Part shown: in pieces, positions 8,021 to 14,407 of the stretch
How positions within the stretch are numbered: position 1 is the stretch's first letter
Layout: each line of letters begins with the position of its first letter
NCBI RefSeq assembly: GCF_009866965.1
Contig: NZ_SPKJ01000032.1
Location: forward strand, 1 to 39,250
DNA length: 39,250 nucleotides
Source of the DNA: Propylenella binzhouense
GTDB taxonomy: Bacteria > Pseudomonadota > Alphaproteobacteria > Rhizobiales > Afifellaceae
Direction of reading: 5' to 3'
The notes under the pieces: model-generated
The model's input: only the letters and a program-made list of their open reading frames with translations
Told to the model about the DNA's origin: nothing
Database searches by the model: none
Program-made: the position numbers and the translations under genes

Positions 8021-9817
8021 ATGACGGATATCGCCGAGACGGAGCACAGCCACCACGTGGCCGCGTCGAACAATGCGCCCGAATACGGCTCCGACCTGAT
8101 GGTACAGCTCCTGCGCGATCTCGGCGCGGAATACATCTTCCTCAATCCGGGCTCGAGCTATCGCGGCATCCACGATTCGCTGGTGAACTTCCTCGGCAAC
8201 CGGGCGCCCGAGATCGTGCTCGTCACCCACGAGATGATCGCCGTCGCGATGGCGCACGGCTACGCCAAGGCCACCGGCAAGGCCGGCTTCTGCATCCTCC
8301 ACAACCTCGTCGGCCTGATGAACGGCTCCATGAGCGTGTTCAACGCCTTCTGCGACCAGACGCCGATCCTCATCCTCGGCGGCAGCGGGCCAGCCGATCC
8401 CGCCGAGCGGCGCTTCATCGACTGGGCGCATTCGGCGAACACGCAGGGCGATCTCGTGCGGCCCTACGTCAAATGGACCGACGAGCCGGCGACGCTCGAC
8501 GCGGCGCTCGATTCCATGCTGCGCGCTTACCGGAAGGCCGTCACGCCGCCCTACGGGCCGGCCTATGTCTCGATCGATGCCGGGCTCCAGGAGCAGGCGA
8601 TCGCCTCGGCGGCCATGCCCGATCCGAAGCTGCCGCGCTATCAGGCGCCGCCGAAGATCCACCCCGACCCCGCCATGATCGACAAGGTCGCCGACGCGCT
8701 TCTCGGCGCGCGCATGCCGCTTGTCATCGGCGGACGGTTCGGCATCCAGCCGGCGGTCACGGCGCCGCTCGTGCGGCTCGTGGAGCTCGCCGGCGCCGCC
8801 TATGTCGACGACCGCACCATCGTGTGCTTTCCGAGCGAGCACCCGCAGAACATGTCCGGAGACCGCAAGATCCGAGGCGAGGCCGACCTCTTCGTCTGCT
8901 TCGACTGCCAGGACCTGACGGCGGCGACCGGCGGCTACGGCTCGACCCGGAGCGGCATCATGGGCATGGGCGCAGGCGCCAAGGAGGCGGCCGTCGTCGA
9001 CGTCTCGCTCGGGGACTATTTCGGCAATTCCTGGACGCGCTTCGGCGGGCCGACGCCGCCTGCCGACATGCAGGTGATCGCCGATCCGCTGCTCGCGCTC
9101 GAGCACCTCGTCGCGGCCGTCGAACGGAAGCTCGCGGCCGGCGCACCGGCCGCGCTTTCGGCGCGCCGCGCGGCGATCGCGGAACGGCATGCAGATCTCG
9201 CCGCCCGCCGGAAGCAGAAGCTCGAGGCGCGCTTCGCGGAGACGCCGGTCTCGCTGGAGCGCATCACCCACGAGGTCTACCAGGCCGTGAAGGACGAGGA
9301 CTGGACGCTGGTCGTCCGGAACCACCGCACCTGGGTGGAAGGCTGCTGGCCGTTCGCCGGCGCCGGCCAGTATCTCGGCGGCGACGGCGGCGGCGGCGTG
9401 GGCTACGGCCCGGGCGCGGCGGCGGGCGCCGCGCTCGCGCTCAAGGGAACCGGCAAGCTGCCGGTCGCGATGATCGGCGACGGCGACTTCATGATGGCGC
9501 CGGGCGCGATCTGGTCGGCCGCCCATCACCGCGTGCCGCTCCTCATGGTGATCCTCAACAACCGCTCCTGGGGCAATGACGAGCTGCATCAGCGGGAGGT
9601 CGCGGAGCATCGCGGGCGGGCGGTCGCCAATGCGCATATCGGCCAGCGGACCTACGATCCCGACGCCGACCTCGCCGGCGTGGCGCGCTCGTTCGGCGCC
9701 TGGGCCAAGGGTCCGATCTTCGATCCCGCCGAGATCGCCGGGGCGCTTCGCGAAGCGATCACCGAGGTGAAGGCGGGGCGGGTCGCGGTGGTGGAGGTGG
9801 TGACGGCGCTCACCTGA
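8021..9817 (+). CDS. Thiamine diphosphate enzyme, benzoylformate decarboxylase-like
   Basis: This 598-residue ThDP enzyme has the acetolactate synthase/2-oxoacid decarboxylase domain order: PYR domain (20-190), central domain (200-340) and PP domain (400-570). E71 in VTHEMIA is the cofactor-activating Glu. GDGD at 486-489 and NN at 513-514 form the ThDP/Mg motif. NPGSS (S45) and ILHN (H94) align with Ser26 and His70 of Pseudomonas benzoylformate decarboxylase, and the E-to-H spacing is the same. A decarboxylase of aryl or other 2-oxo acids is therefore favoured over a synthase (inference). ATG 8021 is chosen over 8015 because GGAG at 8011-8014 then has proper spacing. It follows tctA-B by 88 bases and precedes the GntR regulator. 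Confidence 0.8.
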   Translation: MTDIAETEHSHHVAASNNAPEYGSDLMVQLLRDLGAEYIFLNPGSSYRGIHDSLVNFLGNRAPEIVLVTHEMIAVAMAHGYAKATGKAGFCILHNLVGLMNGSMSVFNAFCDQTPILILGGSGPADPAERRFIDWAHSANTQGDLVRPYVKWTDEPATLDAALDSMLRAYRKAVTPPYGPAYVSIDAGLQEQAIASAAMPDPKLPRYQAPPKIHPDPAMIDKVADALLGARMPLVIGGRFGIQPAVTAPLVRLVELAGAAYVDDRTIVCFPSEHPQNMSGDRKIRGEADLFVCFDCQDLTAATGGYGSTRSGIMGMGAGAKEAAVVDVSLGDYFGNSWTRFGGPTPPADMQVIADPLLALEHLVAAVERKLAAGAPAALSARRAAIAERHADLAARRKQKLEARFAETPVSLERITHEVYQAVKDEDWTLVVRNHRTWVEGCWPFAGAGQYLGGDGGGGVGYGPGAAAGAALALKGTGKLPVAMIGDGDFMMAPGAIWSAAHHRVPLLMVILNNRSWGNDELHQREVAEHRGRAVANAHIGQRTYDPDADLAGVARSFGAWAKGPIFDPAEIAGALREAITEVKAGRVAVVEVVTALT

Positions 9818-9825
9818 GCGCCGTC
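9802..9825 (+). terminator. 10-bp hairpin across the stop codon of the ThDP enzyme gene
   Basis: Perfect 10-bp arms (GACGGCGCTC and GAGCGCCGTC) close a four-base loop, ACCT. The stop TGA (9815-9817) straddles loop and stem. There is no U-tract. It may stop or pause transcription before the GntR gene, or protect the 3' end. Confidence 0.45.
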
Positions 9826-9881
9826 CGGCCGAGCCCGCCGGCCGCCACGATCAGCTTGCCGGCGAAACGGGAGCGCGCAAC

Positions 9882-10613
9882 ATGAAGGACATGGACCTTC
9901 GACAGCCTGCCCACTCCTTCGAAATGCGCGTCAACCGGCCGTCGACGCTGCTGCGCGACGAAGTGCTGAGCAAGCTTCGGCAGGCGATCGTCAACGGCCG
10001 CTACCGGCCGGGCGAGCGCCTGCTCGAGCGCGATCTCTGCGAGGCGCTCGGCGTCAGCCGGACCTCCGTGCGCGAAAGCCTGCGCCAGCTCGAGATCGAG
10101 CACCTCGTCACCGTCGAGCCGCGGCGCGGCCCGCAGGTGGCGGTGATCACGGAGGAGGTCGCCCGCCAGATCTACGAGCTGCGCATCGTGCTCGAGCGCA
10201 AGGCGGTCGCGCTCTTCGTCGAGCGGGCGCCGCCCGCGGCCTTCGCCGAGCTCCGCGACATCAACGAGCGCTTCAGGCAGGCGACCTCGGCCGGCGACCT
10301 GGAGACCCGCCTGCAGCTGAAGGTGCGGTTCTACGACGTGCTGTTCGGCAGCGCCGGCAATGCCGTCATGCACACCTTCTTCCGCCAGCTCTTCAACCGG
10401 ATCGGCTATCTGCGCTCGCGCTCGCTGCAGGACATGCGCAATGTCGGGCAGCGCGCGGCGGAGCTCGATGCGTTTCTCGCCGCGCTCGAGGCCCGGAACG
10501 TCGCGGCCGCGCAGGACGCCATCGAGGCGCATGTCCGGAGCCTCGGGGAGAACGCCATCGCCAAGCTCCGCAGCGAGGCGGACGAATGGCAGCTCCGGCC
10601 CGTGCGCCTTTAG
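9882..10613 (+). CDS. GntR-family regulator, FadR/FCD subfamily
   Basis: This 243-residue transcription factor has an N-terminal winged helix (residues 22-88): LRDEVLSKLRQAIVNGRYRPGERL, then LGVSRTSVRESLRQLEIEHLV. A C-terminal FCD helical sensor domain follows, with YELRIVLERKAV, the metal/ligand helix region around FRQLFNRIGYL, and a late EAHVR. FCD regulators typically respond to carboxylic acids. It sits between the ThDP enzyme and the DUF3008 gene, inside the tctA-tctC region. Palindromes upstream of both tct genes have the size and form of GntR operators. None is visible before its own gene. The start at 9882 has GGGAG about nine bases upstream. Confidence 0.9.
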   Translation: MKDMDLRQPAHSFEMRVNRPSTLLRDEVLSKLRQAIVNGRYRPGERLLERDLCEALGVSRTSVRESLRQLEIEHLVTVEPRRGPQVAVITEEVARQIYELRIVLERKAVALFVERAPPAAFAELRDINERFRQATSAGDLETRLQLKVRFYDVLFGSAGNAVMHTFFRQLFNRIGYLRSRSLQDMRNVGQRAAELDAFLAALEARNVAAAQDAIEAHVRSLGENAIAKLRSEADEWQLRPVRL

Positions 10614-10633
10614 CCGCCGGACGCCGCGTCCGG

Positions 10634-10659
10634 GGAACCCTGACCGCGGATCGCCTGTT
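10634..10659 (+). promoter_or_regulatory. EcfG-like general stress promoter before DUF3008
   Basis: GGAAC at 10634-10638 is followed after 17 bases by TGTT (10656-10659). The known EcfG consensus is GGAAC-N16/17-CGTT, so three of four -10 bases match. A transcript would start about 25 bases before the DUF3008 ATG. It fills the 75-bp gap after the GntR gene. Confidence 0.5.
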
Positions 10660-10688
10660 CTCCTGCCGTTCCAAGCAGGAGGCATGAC

Positions 10689-10877
10689 ATGCCCGCGAAA
10701 TCCAAGGCGCAGCAGAAGGCCGCCGGTGCGGCGCTTTCGGCGAAGCGCGGCGAGACGCCGAAGAGCAAGCTGAAGGGCGCGTCCAAGGAGATGGCCGCGT
10801 CCATGAGCGAGAAGGAGCTGCACGATCTCGCCGCGACGAAGCGCAAGGGCAAGCCGGAGCACGCGTCGCGGTCCTGA
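10689..10877 (+). CDS. DUF3008 small basic protein
   Basis: This 62-residue, highly charged, Lys/Ala-rich protein belongs to the DUF3008 family, recognised by MPAKSKAQQKAAGAAL, the central SKLKGASKEM and the ending TKRKGKPEH. It has no membrane segment or catalytic motif and is probably a small, disordered cytoplasmic protein. Related proteins are common in alphaproteobacteria, and I regard them as part of the general stress response (family knowledge, not shown here). AGGAGG at 10677-10682 lies six bases before the ATG. The EcfG-like promoter upstream supports stress control independent of the metabolic genes on either side. Confidence 0.8.
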   Translation: MPAKSKAQQKAAGAALSAKRGETPKSKLKGASKEMAASMSEKELHDLAATKRKGKPEHASRS

Positions 10878-10917
10878 GCCTTTCCGCCGCTTGCCCTTGG
10901 TCCGGCGAGCGGCGATC

Positions 10918-10939
10918 CTCCCCCGCAAATCCGGGGGAG
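10918..10939 (+). promoter_or_regulatory. Hairpin sequestering the Shine-Dalgarno of the acyl-CoA dehydrogenase
   Basis: Perfect 8-bp arms, CTCCCCCG and CGGGGGAG, flank the loop CAAATC. The right arm contains the ribosome binding site (GGGGGAG, 10933-10939), four bases before the ATG at 10944. In the folded mRNA the site would be fully paired, so translation should need unfolding, ribosome read-in, a ligand, heat or a processed 5' end. It could also end the DUF3008 transcript, though no U-tract follows. Confidence 0.55.
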
Positions 10940-10943
10940 AAAC

Positions 10944-12152
10944 ATGGATTTCACGCTCGACGCCCGTACCGAAGACCTGAGGCGGCGCGTCCGCGCCTTC
11001 GTCGCGCACGAGGTGGTGCCGCTCGAGGCGGACCGCTCCGCTTGGGACGCGTGGGAGAATATCGGTCTGCCGGCGCGCGACGCCCTCCGCGCCAAGGCGA
11101 AGGCCGCCGGCCTGTGGGCACCGCAGGTCTCCCCCGGGCGCGGCGGGCTCGGCCTCTCGATGGTCGGACAGGCGGCGTTCTACGAGGAGGCGAACTGGTC
11201 CATCTTCGGCCCGAGCAGCCTCAATTGCGCGGCGCCGGACGACGGCAACATGCGCCTCCTCGACAAGGTGGCGAGCGAGCCGCAGAAGGATGCCTTCCTC
11301 GATCCGATCGTGGCCGGCGCGAACTCCTCCTTCGCGATGACCGAGCCGGCGCCGGGCGGCGGTTCAGACCCCGGCATGATCCGGACCGCCGCCGAGCGGC
11401 GGGGCGACCAGTGGGTGGTGCGCGGGCGCAAATGGTTCATCTCGGGCGCCGCGCTCGCCGAGCGCTTCATCCTGATCGCGCGCACCGATCCCGACCCGGC
11501 CGAGACGCGCCGGCACCTGACCGCCTTCCTCTTCGAGCGCGACCGGCCGGGCTGGCGGATCGTCCGCCGCATCCCGAACATGGGCCCCGACGAGCATGGC
11601 GGCGTGTGCGAGCTCGAATTCGACGGCCTGGAGATTCCCGGCGCCAACGTGCTGATGGAGGTCGGCGACGGCCTGAAGGTGACGCAGATCCGGCTCGGCC
11701 CCGCGCGCCTCACCCATTGCATGCGCTGGCTGGGGCTCGCCAAGAGATGCGTGGCGATCGCGGCCGGCTATGCCGAGGAGCGCGAGGGCTTCGGCGTCCG
11801 GCTGGCGGACCGGGAGAGCGTGCAGATCAAGCTGGCGGAGGTGGCCCAGGCGATCGCGATCGGCCGCCTTCTCGTGATGCAGGCGGCGTGGCTGCTCGAC
11901 CGCGGCGACTTCGCGCGGAAGGAGGTCTCGATGGCGAAGATGCATGTGGCGGACACGCTGCACCTCGCCGCCGACACCGCCGTCCAGCTGCAGGGCGCGC
12001 GCGGCTATTCGAAGGATTCGGTGGCGGAGTGGATCTACCGCTATGCGCGCTGCGCCCGGCTCGTCGACGGCGCGTCGGAGGTCCACAAGATGGTGCTCGC
12101 GGGCCTCTATGCACGGGAAGGCACCGACTTCTGGCGCTGGCAGCCGGCCTGA
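10944..12152 (+). CDS. Acyl-CoA dehydrogenase (ACAD10/11-like)
   Basis: This 402-residue flavoprotein oxidises an acyl-CoA to the enoyl-CoA and passes electrons to ETF. It shows the FAD/substrate motif SSFAMTEPAPGGGSDPG (about residues 130-146), a central beta domain with KWFISGA, and the C-terminal helices GARGYSKDSVAEW and VDGASEVHKMVLAGLY. The DG-x-EVH motif and the HCMRWLGLAKRC helix place it near the ACAD10/11 branch. The usual short-chain YEGT catalytic Glu motif is not seen. A hairpin hides its ribosome binding site. It ends five bases from the convergent livH-type gene. The substrate is unknown; location in the tct/ThDP/oxidoreductase region suggests an acyl-CoA formed from that pathway (inference). 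Confidence 0.85.
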   Translation: MDFTLDARTEDLRRRVRAFVAHEVVPLEADRSAWDAWENIGLPARDALRAKAKAAGLWAPQVSPGRGGLGLSMVGQAAFYEEANWSIFGPSSLNCAAPDDGNMRLLDKVASEPQKDAFLDPIVAGANSSFAMTEPAPGGGSDPGMIRTAAERRGDQWVVRGRKWFISGAALAERFILIARTDPDPAETRRHLTAFLFERDRPGWRIVRRIPNMGPDEHGGVCELEFDGLEIPGANVLMEVGDGLKVTQIRLGPARLTHCMRWLGLAKRCVAIAAGYAEEREGFGVRLADRESVQIKLAEVAQAIAIGRLLVMQAAWLLDRGDFARKEVSMAKMHVADTLHLAADTAVQLQGARGYSKDSVAEWIYRYARCARLVDGASEVHKMVLAGLYAREGTDFWRWQPA

Positions 12153-12157
12153 GCCCG

Positions 12158-13087
12158 TCAGCGCGCGTGGTCGATCCGCTCGGGCCCCGCGAAGAGGCCG
12201 GCCGGCTTCAGCGCGAGCAGCAGCGTGAGCGCGCCGAAGGTCGCGACGTCGCGCCAGGCGATCGGAAGATAGGCCGACCAGAGCGTCTCCGCGAAGCCGA
12301 GGAGACCCGCGCCGGCAACGGTCGCCGGCACCGAGCGGAAGCCGCCGAGCACGACGACGTAGAGCACCTTCAGCCCGAGCATCAGGCCCTGGTAGAAGCT
12401 GACATTGCCGTAATTGAGCGCGGCGAGGATGCCGGCCGCGCCGGCATAGACGCCGCCGAAGAGCATCGAGCCGGCGATGATTCGCCGCGTGTCGACGCCG
12501 ACGAGGCGCGCCATGCCCGCATCGTCGGCGACTGCCCGCCAGGCGCGGCCGACGGGATGGCGGGCGAGCACCGCAGCGAGCGCGACAATGAGAGCCCCGG
12601 CGCAGGCGAGGTTGACGAACTGCATCGCCGTCACGCCGACCGGGAAGGGCCCGGACAGGAGCGTGAGCGGGATGGCGAGCACCGGCTGCAGCCAGACCTC
12701 GCGGCCGTCGGAGGCGAAGCGCGCCGCCTCTTCGATCACGATCGCGACCCCGATCGTCGCCACCAGCATGGAAAGCCGGCTGCCGTCGACGAGCGGCACC
12801 ACGACCAGCCGCGCCAGGACGACCGAGAGGAGCGCCGTCGCGCAAAGCGCCAGGACGACGCCGATGGCGAGCGCCGGCGCGTCGCGGAGCCAGAAGGCGG
12901 TCCCGAGCATGGCCGCGGAAACCGCCGCGCTCTGCCCGCCCCAGATCGCGATCGCCCCAAAGGCGAGATTGGTCCGGTTTGTGACCGCGTGGACCAGCAC
13001 GTAGCCGACCGCGAGAAGCGCGTAGAAGGCGCTCACCTGCACGCCGTTCCAGGCCTGCTGAAGGAAATAGGCGATCTCGGCGGGCAT
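12158..13087 (-). CDS. Branched-chain amino acid-type ABC permease (LivH family), unpartnered
   Basis: This 309-residue integral membrane permease of the LivH type has about eight hydrophobic helices. The opening GVQVSAFYALLAVGYVLVHAVTNRTNLAFGAIAIWGG is typical. The cytoplasmic segment GRAWRAVADDAGMARLVGVDTRRI is the loop that contacts the ATPase. ATG 13087 has GGGAG eight bases upstream. A complete HAAT-type system needs LivM, LivF, LivG and a binding protein, and none is adjacent: acyl-CoA dehydrogenase lies downstream and the CGNR gene is divergent. The BMP-type ATPase at the right end belongs to a different subfamily. It may partner with genes elsewhere or be a remnant of a rearranged operon. 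Confidence 0.85.
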   Translation of the reverse strand: MPAEIAYFLQQAWNGVQVSAFYALLAVGYVLVHAVTNRTNLAFGAIAIWGGQSAAVSAAMLGTAFWLRDAPALAIGVVLALCATALLSVVLARLVVVPLVDGSRLSMLVATIGVAIVIEEAARFASDGREVWLQPVLAIPLTLLSGPFPVGVTAMQFVNLACAGALIVALAAVLARHPVGRAWRAVADDAGMARLVGVDTRRIIAGSMLFGGVYAGAAGILAALNYGNVSFYQGLMLGLKVLYVVVLGGFRSVPATVAGAGLLGFAETLWSAYLPIAWRDVATFGALTLLLALKPAGLFAGPERIDHAR

Positions 13088-13128
13088 GATCCGCTCCCAG
13101 GGCGCGATCGGACGATCCCGGGGCGAAC

Positions 13129-13156
13129 TTGTCAAGCGCCGCTTGGCGGTTAGACT
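13129..13156 (+). promoter_or_regulatory. Promoter of the CGNR regulator with embedded 13-bp palindrome
   Basis: TTGTCA (13129-13134) and TAGACT (13151-13156), 16 bases apart, match the sigma-70 consensus at five and four of six positions. The start site would fall at about the ATG (13163), and no Shine-Dalgarno is visible, which predicts a leaderless mRNA. The spacer holds CAAGCG-C-CGCTTG (13133-13145), a perfect palindrome placed to block RNA polymerase. Confidence 0.5.
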
Positions 13157-13162
13157 GACCGG

Positions 13163-13780
13163 ATGGCCTGGACCTGGACGGAGCGGCAGTTCGTGGGCGG
13201 CGCTCTCGCGCTCGATCTCGTCAACACGGTCTGCTTCCGGGACGATCCGGTGCGGCGCTTCGACAAGTTCGCCGCGCTTTCCGACCTGTCGGACTTTGCG
13301 GCGGCCGCAAGCCGCTTCGCCGGCGCGCCGACGCTCGGACTGGGTCCGGGCACCGCCGACGCCCTCGTTCTCGCCCACCACAAGGAGGTGCGGGAAGCGA
13401 TCGACGCCGCGCTTCGCCCGCTCGCCGCGGCAAGGGCCCCGGCCGCGGGCGACCTGCAGCGGCTTCTGCGCTTCCATCACGACTGGCTGGGCGGCCGTTC
13501 CCTCGCCGCGACGGAGGCGGGCCTCGCTTTTTCCGACGGCGAAGGGCCCTTGCCGCTCGCCGCGCTGGCAACGCATTCCGCGCTCGCGATCCTCTTTTCG
13601 GACGCGATCTCGCGGGTGAAGGCCTGCCCGAACTGCCACTGGCTCTTCCTCGACCGGTCGCGGAACGCGAGCCGCGTCTGGTGCGACATGGCGGTCTGCG
13701 GCAACCGCGCGAAATCCGAGCGGCACCAGCGCCGCCGCCGCGGCGAAACGGAACCGGCATTGGCCGGATTGGAGGGTTGA
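13163..13780 (+). CDS. CGNR zinc-finger regulator with ABATE domain
   Basis: This 205-residue protein has an N-terminal ABATE (stress-induced transcription regulator) domain. It is recognised by FVGGALALDLVNTV at about residues 9-22, and by the helical region up to about residue 130. A C-terminal CGNR zinc finger follows: CPNCHWLFLDRSRN, then SRVWCDMAVCGNRAKSERHQRR. The four cysteines bind zinc and the basic end probably contacts DNA. The family is regarded as transcription regulators. The gene is divergent from the LivH-type permease. A palindrome in its own promoter suggests autoregulation (inference). One base separates its stop from the next gene, whose ribosome site lies inside it. Confidence 0.9.
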   Translation: MAWTWTERQFVGGALALDLVNTVCFRDDPVRRFDKFAALSDLSDFAAAASRFAGAPTLGLGPGTADALVLAHHKEVREAIDAALRPLAAARAPAAGDLQRLLRFHHDWLGGRSLAATEAGLAFSDGEGPLPLAALATHSALAILFSDAISRVKACPNCHWLFLDRSRNASRVWCDMAVCGNRAKSERHQRRRRGETEPALAGLEG

Positions 13781-13781
13781 G

Positions 13782-14318
13782 ATGCCTCGTCGTCCGAAGC
13801 GGTCGCGTCCGCGGGTCGTCGCCGTCTCCGCCGCGCTCGCGCTTCTCCTCGCCGCCGCGTCCTGCGGGCGCGAGGACGACAGCCCCTATGTCGAGATCGT
13901 CGGCGGCGGCTTCATCTTCAACTACCGGAACGCGGAAGCGAGCTACGGCATCGTGGCGAAGCCCCTCCGCGGGCTGCCGGAGGGAGGCAGGCTCACCGCG
14001 CAGTTCGAGAATCCGGCCGGCGGCGCCCCGATCGAGGTGAGCCAGCCGACGGCGGGCCGGCGCGAGCGCTTCAAGTTCGAGACGCCGCCCGTCTCAGGCG
14101 TCGCGAAGGGGCACGCCTACAAGGTCGTGCTCACGCTCGCGGACGCCTCCGGCGCGACGCTCCAGACGATCGAGAAGAGCTACGCCTCCACGCTCGACCA
14201 GAGCGTCCTGCCGGAACGGCCGCTCGCGATCGGACCGGGCTATCAGGCCAATATCGACGGCAGCACGTCGCCTTTTCCGCCCTCCGTGAACGGTCCATTC
14301 CAGAATCAGGGGAAATGA
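13782..14318 (+). CDS. Putative lipoprotein of unknown function
   Basis: This 178-residue protein of no recognised family has a basic N-terminus (MPRRPKRSRPR) and a hydrophobic segment. A lipobox-like LLAAASC places the lipidated Cys at about residue 27, so it is probably anchored in a membrane facing the periplasm. The mature part looks beta-rich: YVEIVGGGFIFNYRNAEASYG, then KPLRGLPEGGRLTAQFENP. GGAGG at 13771-13775, within the end of the CGNR gene, serves as its ribosome site, so the two are translationally coupled. The C-terminus is Gly/Pro/Ser/Asn-rich. Pairing with a stress-type regulator may mean an envelope sensor or effector (inference). Confidence 0.65.
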   Translation: MPRRPKRSRPRVVAVSAALALLLAAASCGREDDSPYVEIVGGGFIFNYRNAEASYGIVAKPLRGLPEGGRLTAQFENPAGGAPIEVSQPTAGRRERFKFETPPVSGVAKGHAYKVVLTLADASGATLQTIEKSYASTLDQSVLPERPLAIGPGYQANIDGSTSPFPPSVNGPFQNQGK

Positions 14319-14322
14319 GAAT

Positions 14323-14389
14323 GGAAATTTCCGCCGGGCAGGATCAGATTCGGAGATAGTCGCAACCGAGCCCGGATCGGTCCGGATCG
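14323..14389. promoter_or_regulatory. Palindrome and helically phased repeats before the oxidoreductase gene
   Basis: The 89-bp gap before the oxidoreductase gene holds the perfect palindrome GGAAATTTCC (14323-14332). It also holds two copies of CCGGATCG (14372-14379 and 14382-14389) spaced exactly 10 bp, one helical turn. They look like protein-binding sites, but no regulator can be named and no tct-type operator is present here. Confidence 0.3.
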
Positions 14390-14407
14390 CTCGACGAGGA
14401 GGCCCCG

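Noticed and set aside
12158-13726. A 522-residue version of the LivH-type permease
   Set aside because: The extra N-terminal part is antisense to the CGNR gene, and the ATG at 13087 has a good ribosome site and the family-typical N-terminus.
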